Assembly: GCA_016183675.1 (NCBI GenBank)
Contig: JACPEF010000195.1
Span: 1-37,458, forward strand
From: Betaproteobacteria bacterium
GTDB lineage: Bacteria; Pseudomonadota; Gammaproteobacteria; Burkholderiales; SG8-41
DNA length: 37,458 bases
Direction: 5' to 3'
Position 1 is the stretch's first letter, and every line of letters begins with the position of its first letter. Made by a program: the position numbers and the translations under genes. Shown here piece after piece: positions 1-11,320 of this stretch. Below the pieces are notes generated by a model that saw only the letters and a list, made by a program, of their open reading frames with translations, was not told where the DNA came from and made no database searches.

Positions 1-2
1 CC

Positions 3-1042
<1,040 letters not shown>

Positions 1043-1047
1043 AACCC

Positions 1048-1126
1048 GGGACTAGGGATTAGGGGATAGGGACTCGTTAGAACCGAATTACGAGCCCCGA
1101 GTCCCGAGCCTCGAATCTCGCTTCCC
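1048..1126. repeat. Inverted pair of tandem heptamer arrays between glnK and smr
   Basis: Left arm 1048-1075 reads as four phased 7-mers (GGGACTA, GGGATTA, GGGGATA, GGGACTC). Right arm 1091-1125 reads as five phased 7-mers (CGAGCCC, CGAGTCC, CGAGCCT, CGAATCT, CGCTTCC) that are roughly complementary to the left arm (gggactc/gagtccc). The pair can fold into a hairpin between two converging genes and may act as a bidirectional terminator. The right arm encodes the last ~12 codons of smr. Confidence 0.7.
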
Positions 1127-1675
1127 GCCTTTCAACAGAACGACCACCGCACCGCTGCCGCCGTCGGCGCGCCGCGCCTGGCAAAAGGCCAGGACTTCAT
1201 CACGCTGCATCAGCCAGTTCGCCACTTTGTGCTTGAGGACCGGCTCGCGGTTCTTCGAGCGCAGCCCCTTGCCGTGGATGATGCGCACGCAGCGTGACCC
1301 GTGGCGCGCGCAGTGACTGAGGAATTCCACCAATAGCTGCCGCGCTTCGAGGGTCGTCAGCCCATGCAGGTCGAGCTCGTCCTGGATCACCCAGTGGCCG
1401 CGCCGCAGTTTGCGCAGCGTCTGCGCGCTGATGCCGTTGCGCACGTACGACAGCTCCTCGCCTGTTTCCAGGCCGATCTCCCAGGCTACGTGATCGCCCA
1501 GACTGTCGCGCAGCGCGGCACGCTCGTCGCGCAGCCGTTGCTCCGGGACGGGGCGCGGCCGCGGGCGCTCGAGCACGGCCCTGCCCGAATGCCGCAGCGG
1601 CGTCACGTCCGAAACGGAGGCGCGGAAGAGCTCCGCTTCGTGCGTCTTGGCAACCGGTTTGTGGGTGCGCTTCAT
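1088..1675 (-). CDS. Smr-domain DNA-binding/endonuclease-like protein
   Basis: This 195-residue protein has a charged N-terminal region and a C-terminal Smr (MutS2-related) domain. Visible signatures are LDLHGLT (101-107), IHGKG (133-137) and GGSGAVVVLL (172-181), the conserved core of stand-alone Smr proteins such as E. coli YdaL/SmrB. Family members act as nucleases or nucleic-acid binders, SmrB in ribosome-collision rescue; the substrate here cannot be told. It starts 24 bases after the trxB stop on the same strand, so the two are probably cotranscribed. The last residues (RDSRLGTRGS) are encoded by heptamer repeats and lie outside the domain, so they are probably not conserved. Confidence 0.88.
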   Translation of the reverse strand: MKRTHKPVAKTHEAELFRASVSDVTPLRHSGRAVLERPRPRPVPEQRLRDERAALRDSLGDHVAWEIGLETGEELSYVRNGISAQTLRKLRRGHWVIQDELDLHGLTTLEARQLLVEFLSHCARHGSRCVRIIHGKGLRSKNREPVLKHKVANWLMQRDEVLAFCQARRADGGSGAVVVLLKGGKRDSRLGTRGS

Positions 1676-1684
1676 TGTGTCAGG

Positions 1685-2680
<996 letters not shown>

Positions 2681-2864
2681 TTATTTGCGAAAAAGCAAGA
2701 CTGTAGCAGCGTGTGTGCGGCAGTGTCGAGTCGGGCGCAGTGCGAGTTGCTCGTCTGCCGCGAGTGCGGCGTGACGGCGGGCGATTGATCTGGCACTATA
2801 TAGGTTATCGTGCGCGGTACCGACCGGTGCTGCGCTGTAGAACAAGAACGTGGAGTTGGGGAAC

Positions 2865-3581
2865 ATGTCAGCTCAGTTCTCGCTAAATCCGCAGATCCTT
2901 AAAGGCGTGCCGCTGTTCTCCCTGTTTTCCGACCCGCAGCTCGGCCAGGTACTGAGCTCCGTGCAGCACCGCAGCTATCCCCGCAACGCCTTCATCCTGC
3001 GCGCAGGCGAGGAGACCGATGCGCTTTTCATCATCTTGTCCGGCCGGGTGAAAGTGTTGATCCCCGACGAAGAAGGGCACGAGGTCATTCTTTCCATCCT
3101 CGGGCCCCAGGATTTTTTCGGGGAAATGGGATTGCTCGATGATAAGGCTCGTTCGGCGAGCGTCGAGACTCTCGAGCCGTGCGAGATGCTACGCCTGTCC
3201 AGGGCCGGCTTCACCAACCTACTCAAGGACAATTTCGAACTGGCGATGCTGATCATCCGCAGCCTCGTGAAGCGGCTGCGCGATGCCGATCGGAAGATCG
3301 AAAGCCTGGCACTGATCGACGTCTACGGCCGAGTGGCGCGGTTGCTGCTCGACATGGCCGTAAACCTGGAGGGCACATGGGTCGTCGAGCACGCTCCGCC
3401 CAAGCAGGAGATCGCGCGCATGATTGGCGCGTCGCGCGAGATGGTCAGCCGCGTCGTCAAGGACCTCCAGAGCAAGGGCCTGATTCGCGCTGAAAAGCGT
3501 CGCATCTACGTGCTCGACAAGCAGTCCATGCAGAAGCGCGCATCCACCCGCCACCACACCGACCGCGGTCACCACGCCTGA
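2865..3581 (+). CDS. Crp/Fnr-family transcriptional regulator
   Basis: This 238-residue regulator has an N-terminal cyclic-nucleotide-binding-type beta-roll (about 20-130) with the phosphate-cassette-like stretch FFGEMGLLDDKARSASV, a dimerization helix, and a C-terminal winged HTH with recognition segment PKQEIARMIGASREMVSRVV. There is no N-terminal Cys cluster, so it is not an Fe-S Fnr protein. The retained Gly-Glu and Arg-Ser in the cassette resemble CRP, but the ligand cannot be assigned. I prefer ATG 2865 (SD-like GGAG/GGGG just upstream) to the track's GTG 2850. It is divergent from trxB. Confidence 0.9.
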   Translation: MSAQFSLNPQILKGVPLFSLFSDPQLGQVLSSVQHRSYPRNAFILRAGEETDALFIILSGRVKVLIPDEEGHEVILSILGPQDFFGEMGLLDDKARSASVETLEPCEMLRLSRAGFTNLLKDNFELAMLIIRSLVKRLRDADRKIESLALIDVYGRVARLLLDMAVNLEGTWVVEHAPPKQEIARMIGASREMVSRVVKDLQSKGLIRAEKRRIYVLDKQSMQKRASTRHHTDRGHHA

Positions 3582-3810
3582 GCCGCGCGTCCGACTTACG
3601 CCAGTCGGGTCCCCGGATACACCGTTGCACGCAACCACGTCTCGACCGTAATTCATTGATTTCAGGAAAATTATCAGTGCCGCCGCCGCGAGAGCGGTTG
3701 AGCATTATGTCACGGCCCTGTCGGTCCGCTTGTAGTATAAATTTTGCAGGAATTACAATGGGTTTTGGGGGCGGCCCGTTTTTTGGCCCCACGAGCGGAG
3801 GGAGCGGACC

Positions 3811-4527
3811 ATGAACACTCTTAAATTGGGCCTGGTTCAGGCGGGTTTTTTCATCTTCGCGCTGTTCAGCGCCTCGGTGCTGGCGGCCGGAGCGGGCACG
3901 GTAACGCACCTGAGCGGCACGCTCTCGGTGCAGCGCCCGGACGGCAGCGTGCGCATCCTGTCGCAGAAATCCGAGGTCAACCCCGGCGACGTGCTGACGA
4001 CCCAGCGCGACAGCTACGCGCAGATCAATTTCACCGACGGCAGCTCGATGACGATGCGGCCCAACACGCAGCTTAGGATCGAGCAGTACCGGTTCGTGCA
4101 GGACCGGCCGCAAGAGGACAACTCCTTCCTGCGCCTGATCAAGGGCGGGCTGCGCACGGTGACCGGGCTGGTCGGCAAGCGCGGCAACCAGGATGCCTAC
4201 AAGATCGGCGCCAATACCGCAACGATCGGGATCCGAGGCTCTTCGGGAGACACCGTCGACTGCTCACAGTGCACGGAGGGAGACGACACCCCCGCCTGCA
4301 AGCGGGGCAACAGCACCTATCACCACACCTACACGGGCACCTACATCATGCAGAACGAAGGTGGCGATCAGATCATCGGCGAAGGCCAGTTCGGCTACGC
4401 GCGGGACGCGAAGACCCCGCCGGTTCTGCTTCCGGGCGATCCGGGCCTCAACCTGGGCGAGCTGCCGTTCACCCTGGGCGTCGGCGGCGGTGGAGGCGGC
4501 CCCGGCGGCGAGTGCGTCGTGCGGTGA
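3811..4527 (+). CDS. FecR-domain periplasmic/exported protein
   Basis: This 238-residue protein has a Sec signal peptide (about 1-25, ending SASVLAAG) followed by a FecR domain: GTVTHLSGTLSVQRPDGS, then DVLTTQRDSYAQINFTDGSSMTMRPNT, and TATIGIRGSSG near residue 140. There is no transmembrane anchor or sigma-factor partner, so it is not a classical anti-sigma FecR; stand-alone proteins of this kind are usually predicted secreted or surface-associated. The mid-region has three cysteines (DCSQCTEGDDTPAC) that could form a disulfide or bind metal, and the tail is Gly/Pro-rich. AGGGAG precedes the ATG. It ends 22 bases before a strong terminator, so it is probably monocistronic. Role unknown. Confidence 0.85.
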   Translation: MNTLKLGLVQAGFFIFALFSASVLAAGAGTVTHLSGTLSVQRPDGSVRILSQKSEVNPGDVLTTQRDSYAQINFTDGSSMTMRPNTQLRIEQYRFVQDRPQEDNSFLRLIKGGLRTVTGLVGKRGNQDAYKIGANTATIGIRGSSGDTVDCSQCTEGDDTPACKRGNSTYHHTYTGTYIMQNEGGDQIIGEGQFGYARDAKTPPVLLPGDPGLNLGELPFTLGVGGGGGGPGGECVVR

Positions 4528-4549
4528 TCCGAACCCTACTGCTTCAACG

Positions 4550-4580
4550 ACAAACCCCGCCTAGCGCGGGGTTTGTTTTT
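4550..4580 (+). terminator. Rho-independent terminator after the FecR-domain gene
   Basis: An 11-bp perfect stem (acaaaccccgc / gcggggtttgt) with a 5-base loop is followed directly by a T run (4576-4580). This is the strongest intrinsic terminator in the window. Confidence 0.92.
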
Positions 4581-4651
4581 GTACGCCGTCTGACGAACGG
4601 CCGCGCAACAGCGCGGCGGCTCTCTACGCCGTCGCCCCCGAGCGCCGGCTG

Positions 4652-4680
4652 TTCACCGTTTGCCGCTTCCGGTCTATAAT
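4652..4680 (+). promoter_or_regulatory. Probable sigma-70 promoter for ftsK
   Basis: TTCACC (4652-4657) and a perfect TATAAT (4675-4680) are separated by exactly 17 bases, 30 bases before the proposed ftsK start and just after the upstream terminator. Confidence 0.6.
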
Positions 4681-4709
4681 CAAAACGTTAATCGAGCAAG
4701 TTAATACTG

Positions 4710-6945
4710 TTGGGCGAGAAGACCCCAAACGCACGGGCCGCAACCAACCCGCTGCCCCCTCAAATCGCCGCGCTGTTGCGCGAGTTCGGGTGGTTTGCGC
4801 TGCTCGGTCTTGCGCTTTATCTCGCGCTCGTTCTCTACACCTACCACAAGGCAGACCCCGGCTGGTCTCACAGCGCGAGCGTTCTCACCATCCATAACGC
4901 GGGCGGGAGGCTGGGAGCGTGGATCGCTGATGTGATGCTCTATGTCTTCGGACTGTCTGCCTACTGGTGGGTGGTGTTCTGCGCGGTGCTGGTCTGGTGG
5001 GGTTTCCGGCGCATCGAAGGCGCGCAGCGAAGCGCCGACCGAAGGCCGTATGCCTTCGCCGCGATCGGTTTCGCCATCGTGCTTGCTGCGAGCAGCGGGA
5101 TCGAGGCGATCCGTGTGCACAGCTTGAAGGCGGCCTTGCCGCACGCGCCCGGCGGCATCCTGGGCGCGGTGATCGGCGAGGGCCTCGCGCAGACGCTCGG
5201 CTTCACGGGCAGCACCCTCGTTCTCCTGATGCTGTTTACGGCCGGCCTGAGCCTGTTCACCGGCGTGTCATGGCTCGCGGTGATCGAGCGGCTGGGCGGC
5301 TGGGTCGAGACGACGTATCGCTTTCTGATGCGGAAATTGCAGGAGCGGGAAGACCGGCGCGCGGGCGAGCAGGCGGCGATCGCGCGCGAGGAGGTCGTCG
5401 AGGAAAAGCACAAAAAGCTGGAGATCCACGAGCCGATCCGCATCGAGCCGCCCGCGGTCGAGATTCCCAAGTCGGCGCGCGTCGAGCGCGAAAAGCAGGT
5501 GCCGCTGTTCGAGAACCTGCCCGATTCGCTGCTGCCGCAGCTCAACCTGCTCGACGAAGCCGAAGGGAGCGCGGTGGTGCTGAGCACGGAAACGCTTGAA
5601 TTCACTTCGCGCCTGATCGAGAAGAAGCTGCTCGACTTCGGCGTGGAGGTGAAGGTCGTCGCCGCCTACCCGGGACCGGTCATCACGCGCTACGGTATCG
5701 AACCGGCGGTGGGCGTGAAGGGCAGCCAGGTCATCAACCTCGTGCGGGACCTGGCGCGGGCGCTGTCGGTCGTCAGCATCCGGGTGGTGGAAACGATCCC
5801 GGGCAAGAACCTGATGGGGCTCGAGATCCCGAATCCGATGCGGCAGATCGTGCGGCTGACGGAGATCCTGAGCTCCCAGGTCTACGCCGGTCTCGCTTCC
5901 CCGCTCACGCTGGCGCTGGGCAAGGACATCGCCGGCAATCCGGTGGTCGCCGATCTGCAGCGCATGCCGCACCTGCTGATCGCCGGCACGACCGGTTCAG
6001 GCAAGTCGGTGGCGATCAATGCCATGCTGCTCTCCCTCGTTTACAAGTCACCGCCGTCGCAGGTGAGGCTCATCCTCATCGATCCCAAGATGCTCGAGCT
6101 CTCGGTCTACGAAGGCATACCGCATCTGCTCGCGCCGGTGGTGACCGACATGCGCCAGGCCGCGAACGCGCTCAACTGGTGCGTCGCCGAGATGGACCGG
6201 CGCTACAAGCTGATGAATGCGCTCGGCGTGCGCAACATGGCGGGCTTCAACCACAAAGTGCGCGAGGCCGCGAAGGCGAGGAAGCCGATACCGAACCCGC
6301 TTGCGCCAATCGCCGAGACCGCCGAGCCGTTGCACGAAATGTCGCTGATCGTCGTGGTCATCGAGGAGCTCGCGGATCTGATGATGGTGGTCGGCAAGCG
6401 GCTGGAGGAACTCGTTGCGCGGCTGGCCCAAAAGGCGCGGGCGGCGGGGATCCACCTGATACTGGCCACGCAACGCCCGTCGGTGGACGTGATCACGGGC
6501 CTCATCAAGGCCAACATCCCCTCGCGCATCGCGTTCCAGGTTTCGGCCCGCGTGGATTCGCGCACCATCCTCGACCAGATGGGGGCGGAAGCGCTGCTCG
6601 GCCAAGGCGACATGCTGTTCCTGCCGCCCGGCAGCGGTTTTCCGCAGCGGGTGCACGGCGCCTACGTCGCCAGGACCCGAACCCGAGGCCGATGGCGAGG
6701 GAGCGCTCGAGGGGCCGGGTGCCGAGACGGATCCGCTCTACGACCAGGCGGTAGCGATCGTGCTCAAGACGCGGCGCGCCTCGATCTCGCTCGTGCAGCG
6801 GCACCTGCGCATCGGCTACAACCGGGCCGCGCGGCTGATCGAGCAAATGGAGCGGGCGGGGCTGGTGTCGGCGATGCAGTCAAACGGCAACCGCGACGTG
6901 CTGGTGCCCGCCTCGGCCTCAGAAGAACGCTATAACCCCGTATAG
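4710..6945 (+). pseudogene. ftsK: DNA translocase FtsK, frame-disrupted before the gamma domain
   Basis: FtsK anchors at the division septum and pumps chromosomal DNA toward the dif site. Four N-terminal membrane segments (about 27-185), a short charged linker, and the alpha/beta motor are in one frame: Walker [10 protein letters not shown] near residue 430, [16 protein letters not shown], and [24 protein letters not shown]. After AYVA (about 6672) the homologous reading jumps to another frame: PEPEADGEG...[22 protein letters not shown]...[18 protein letters not shown], the gamma winged-helix that recognises KOPS, ending at TAG 6943-6945. About 20-25 family residues are missing at the junction. 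The shifted frame runs by chance to 6935, giving the track's 741-residue ORF. The Walker B segment reads [12 protein letters not shown], with Glu for the usual Asp. The start is TTG 4710, because no ATG or GTG fits the N-terminus. A real lesion or an assembly error are both possible. Confidence 0.85.
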
Positions 6946-6998
6946 AGCGCCAGGACCCGTTTAGAATTTCCACGGGGCACCCTTGTCTCATACGGAAG

Positions 6999-7015
6999 CG
7001 CGGGGTTACCCCGCG
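6999..7015 (+). other. Hairpin in the leader of the DUF4124 gene
   Basis: A perfect 7-bp stem (cgcgggg tta ccccgcg) ends 11 bases before the ATG at 7027; flanking tgtct/agaca can extend it. It could shield the ribosome-binding site or be the end of the ftsK transcript; there is no T run. Confidence 0.4.
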
Positions 7016-7026
7016 AGACACCGCCC

Positions 7027-7530
7027 ATGAAACCATTGATCGGCCTGCTGATCGTCCTTGCTGCCGGCGTTTGCGCGGCAGCGGAAACCTACAAATGGGT
7101 GGATGAGAAGGGCGTTACGAATTACGGCGAGAAGCCGCCCGCCGACCGTCCAGCCAGGCCGGTGGACACCCACCCCAGCGGAACCGTTGAATCCGGAAGC
7201 ATCTTCAACCAGAAGCTCGAAGCCGAGAAGCGCCGCAGGGCGGAAGAGCTGCAGGCCCGGGCCGCTCCGGTTTTCATCGCGCCGCCGGCTCCGGCGGCGG
7301 CTCCCGTTCGCGGCATGGATTTCGACACTTTCATCCGACTGCAACGCGGGATGACCGAGGGCGAGCTGCTGATACGGGCGGGCAGGCCGGACCACGAAAG
7401 CGTCGAGAATTTCCGGCACGATATCGTGAAGACCTATTATTACTTTCCTACCGTGGCCAACCCGTACACCACGGTGGTGACGTTGCGCGGCGGGCGGATT
7501 GCCGACGTGGAACGCATCAAGCGATTCTGA
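7027..7530 (+). CDS. DUF4124 / SmpA-like domain exported protein
   Basis: This 167-residue protein has an N-terminal signal peptide (about 1-19), then a DUF4124 motif (ETYKWVDEKGVTNYGEKPP), a charged helical linker with Ala/Pro-rich stretch, and a C-terminal segment (GMTEGELLIRAGRPD...YYYFPTVANPYTTVVTLRGGRIADVERIKRF) resembling BamE/SmpA-type repeats. It is probably periplasmic, function unknown. Its stop overlaps the lolA ATG by one base (TGATG), implying translational coupling with the lipoprotein carrier and perhaps an envelope role. Confidence 0.8.
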   Translation: MKPLIGLLIVLAAGVCAAAETYKWVDEKGVTNYGEKPPADRPARPVDTHPSGTVESGSIFNQKLEAEKRRRAEELQARAAPVFIAPPAPAAAPVRGMDFDTFIRLQRGMTEGELLIRAGRPDHESVENFRHDIVKTYYYFPTVANPYTTVVTLRGGRIADVERIKRF

Positions 7531-8135
7531 TGAAACGATTGCTGCTGCTGATGCTGCTGGCGCCGTGCGCGGCGTCCGCCTCGAGCGTGGAGGAACTGAA
7601 AGCGTTCCTGGAGCAAACCACCACGGCGCGGGCGCGCTTCGCGCAAATGATACTGGACAAGAATCTGAGGATGCTCCAGCAGGCCACCGGCACGATGCAG
7701 TTCTCGCGTCCCGGCAGATTTCGCTGGGAGTACGATCGCCCGTACGAGCAGGTGATCGTCGGCGACGGGTCGAGGCTCTGGATCTACGACAAGGATCTCA
7801 ACCAGGTCACGGTCCGCAAGCTCGACCGCGCGCTGGGCTCGAGCCCGGCCGCACTGCTCGCGGGCAGCAGCGAGATCGAGAAAAGCTATACGCTCGCCAA
7901 CCTCGGCAACCAGGAGGGGCTCGACTGGCTGGAGGCGGTGCCGAAGACGCAGGACACGGCCTTCGAGCGGATCCGGCTCGGCTTCAGCAAGTCGGGGCTC
8001 GAAGCGATGGAACTGCGCGACCAGTTCGGCCAGATCACCGTCATCAAGTTCTCCGCCATCGAGCGCAACGGCAGGCTCCCGCCGGAGTCGTTCCGATTCA
8101 CGCCGCCCAAGGGCGCGGACGTCATTAGTGAATAG
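7530..8135 (+). CDS. lolA: Outer-membrane lipoprotein carrier LolA
   Basis: LolA is the periplasmic chaperone that takes mature lipoproteins from LolCDE to LolB. This 201-residue protein has a signal peptide (KRLLLLMLLAPCAASA) and the family pattern: FLEQTTTARARFAQMILD, MQFSRPGRFRWEYDRPYEQVIVGDGSRLWIYDKDLNQVTVR, and a C-terminal PESFRFTPPKGADVI. The order ftsK-(DUF4124)-lolA-rarA-serS is typical of beta- and gammaproteobacteria. A structured repeat begins one base after its stop codon. Confidence 0.94.
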   Translation: MKRLLLLMLLAPCAASASSVEELKAFLEQTTTARARFAQMILDKNLRMLQQATGTMQFSRPGRFRWEYDRPYEQVIVGDGSRLWIYDKDLNQVTVRKLDRALGSSPAALLAGSSEIEKSYTLANLGNQEGLDWLEAVPKTQDTAFERIRLGFSKSGLEAMELRDQFGQITVIKFSAIERNGRLPPESFRFTPPKGADVISE

Positions 8136-8402
8136 GGAGCCTATCTCAGGGTTTTCCGCGTGATGCGTTGCGGCCAAAACGGGATGAATGCGAGGAGCGA
8201 GGCGCAGCCAATACGCGGCTATTGGCAAGCCTCGCGACAACGCAGGCGCCCGTTTTGGTCGCAACCCGAAGGGACGGGGCGATTTGGGCGCATTTCGTTG
8301 TCGGCCGCTTCCTAGCATAGAGTCTATGCGTTGTCGCGTCCTCCTAGAACTGCATCCCAACTCGCCTCCGTCGCACACGTGAAAAACCCTGAGATAGGTT
8401 CC
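8136..8402. repeat. 267-bp nested inverted-repeat element between lolA and rarA
   Basis: The outer ends are 27-bp inverted repeats (8136-8162 and 8376-8402) differing at three positions, all transitions, around the core CCTATCTCAGGGTTTT. Inside is a second long hairpin: gttgcggccaaaacggg (8167-8183) pairs with cccgttttggtcgcaac (8249-8265) with one mismatch, and contains gcgaggc/gcctcgc and a terminal gccaata/tattggc stem. A third imperfect stem (about 8270-8375) has gcatag-agt-ctatgc at its tip. The left end starts right after the lolA stop and the right end abuts the probable rarA TTG. It looks like a MITE-like element or structured RNA; no ORF is inside. Confidence 0.75.
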
Positions 8403-9716
8403 TTGTTCCAAAAACGCGAGCCGAACGCGCCCCTCGCCGACCGCCTGCGGCCCCGTTCCCTCGCGGAGTTCGTAGGGCAGGCGCATCTCATCGGGCCGGG
8501 CAAGCCGCTGCGCCTCGCGTTCGAGGCCCGCAAACCGCACTCGATGATCCTGTGGGGCCCGCCGGGGTCGGGCAAGACTACGCTCGCGCGCCTGCTGGCG
8601 CAGGCGTTCGATGCCGACTTCATCGCCATCTCCGCCGTGTTCGCCGGCGTGAAGGACATCCGTGACGCGGTGGCCCGGGCCGAGCTCAACCTGCAGCGGT
8701 CGGGGCGCCAGACGATCCTGTTCGTGGACGAGGCGCACCGCTTTAACAAGGCGCAGCAGGATGCCTTCCTGCCGCATGTGGAGCGGGGGCTCATCACCTT
8801 CATCGGCGCCACTACCGAGAACCCGTCGTTCGAGGTGATCAGCGCTTTGTTGTCGCGCGCCGCAGTCTATGTGCTGCAGCCGCTGACGGAGGAAGAGCTA
8901 GGCCAGCTTTTCGAGCGGGCGCGACGCGAGGCCTTGAACGCGCTCGGGTTCAGCGACGCCGCGCGCGGATCGCTGATCGGTTTCGCCGACGGCGATGCGC
9001 GGCGGCTCTACAACATGCTCGAGCAGATCGGCATCGCGGCGGCGGAAGCCGGGCGCACCGAGGTTGACGAAACCTTTGTCCGCGACGCGCTCGCCCAACG
9101 GTTGCGGCGCTTCGACAAGGGCGGCGACCAGTTCTACGACCAGATCTCGGCGTTGCACAAGTCGGTGCGCGGCTCCGCGCCGGACGCCGCGCTCTACTGG
9201 TTGACGCGCATGCTCGACGGCGGCGCCGACCCGCTCTACATCGGGCGGCGCCTGGTCCGCATGGCAGTGGAGGACGTCGGGCTCGCCGATCCGCGCGCGC
9301 TGCGCATCGCACTCGACGCCTGTGAAACCTATGAACGGTTGGGCTCGCCCGAAGGGGAGCTCGCGCTGGCGGAGGCCGTGCTTTACCTAGCGTTCGCGCC
9401 CAAGAGTAATGCCACTTACGTGGCGTTCGGCGCCGCCCAAGAGCACGTGCGGAACGACCAGTCACGGCCGGTCCCGGAGCACCTGCGCAACGCTCCGACG
9501 AAATTGATGAAAGAGCTGGGCTACGGGCGCGACTACCGCTACGCGCACGACGGAGCGGACGCGTATGCGGCGGGAGAGAACTACTTTCCGGAAGGGATGA
9601 CGCCGCCCGAGTTCTACCGGCCGGCGGACCGTGGGCTCGAGGCACGGATCAAGGAAAAACTCGCTGAGCTGCGCGCGCTCGACTTCAAGGCACGCCGCGG
9701 CAGGATGAAAGACTGA
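8403..9716 (+). CDS. rarA: Replication-associated recombination protein A (RarA/MgsA, AAA+ ATPase)
   Basis: RarA is a clamp-loader-like AAA+ ATPase acting at stalled replication forks. Visible motifs are the RPRSLAEFVGQAHLIG N-terminus, Walker A GPPGSGKTT, Walker B LFVDEAHRFNKAQQDAFLP, sensor-1 FIGATTENPSFEV, and the C-terminal tetramerization part (DPLYIGRRLVRMAVEDVGLADP, KSNATYVAFGAA). Starting at TTG 8403 gives 437 residues, usual for the family, with GAGATAGG as ribosome-binding site. GTG 8379 is the alternative, but its extra codons lie inside the inverted repeat and are not family-like. The track's 8331 start is too far upstream. Confidence 0.94.
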   Translation: MFQKREPNAPLADRLRPRSLAEFVGQAHLIGPGKPLRLAFEARKPHSMILWGPPGSGKTTLARLLAQAFDADFIAISAVFAGVKDIRDAVARAELNLQRSGRQTILFVDEAHRFNKAQQDAFLPHVERGLITFIGATTENPSFEVISALLSRAAVYVLQPLTEEELGQLFERARREALNALGFSDAARGSLIGFADGDARRLYNMLEQIGIAAAEAGRTEVDETFVRDALAQRLRRFDKGGDQFYDQISALHKSVRGSAPDAALYWLTRMLDGGADPLYIGRRLVRMAVEDVGLADPRALRIALDACETYERLGSPEGELALAEAVLYLAFAPKSNATYVAFGAAQEHVRNDQSRPVPEHLRNAPTKLMKELGYGRDYRYAHDGADAYAAGENYFPEGMTPPEFYRPADRGLEARIKEKLAELRALDFKARRGRMKD

Positions 9717-11120
<1,404 letters not shown>

Positions 11121-11137
11121 GCGAGCCTGGTGTGCGT

Positions 11138-11146
11138 TGGTAGAAT
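11138..11146 (+). promoter_or_regulatory. Possible extended -10 promoter for tRNA-Ser
   Basis: TGgTAGAAT (extended -10) lies 14 bases before the tRNA; no convincing -35 hexamer is seen, so cotranscription with serS is also possible. Confidence 0.4.
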
Positions 11147-11160
11147 CGCGCCTTCGCTTG

Positions 11161-11290
<130 letters not shown>

Positions 11291-11320
11291 TGTAACAGGA
11301 TACGTGGACGAACCCACTTC

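Noticed and set aside
3582-3810. Possible small gene or RNA between the Crp/Fnr and FecR-domain genes
   Set aside because: Only shadow ORFs and a weak tataaa-like -10 are present; no stem-loop with support was seen.
6673-6935. The out-of-frame C-terminal tail of the 741-residue ftsK ORF as a real domain
   Set aside because: It is Arg/Ala/Gly-rich, while the overlapping frame encodes the expected FtsK gamma domain.
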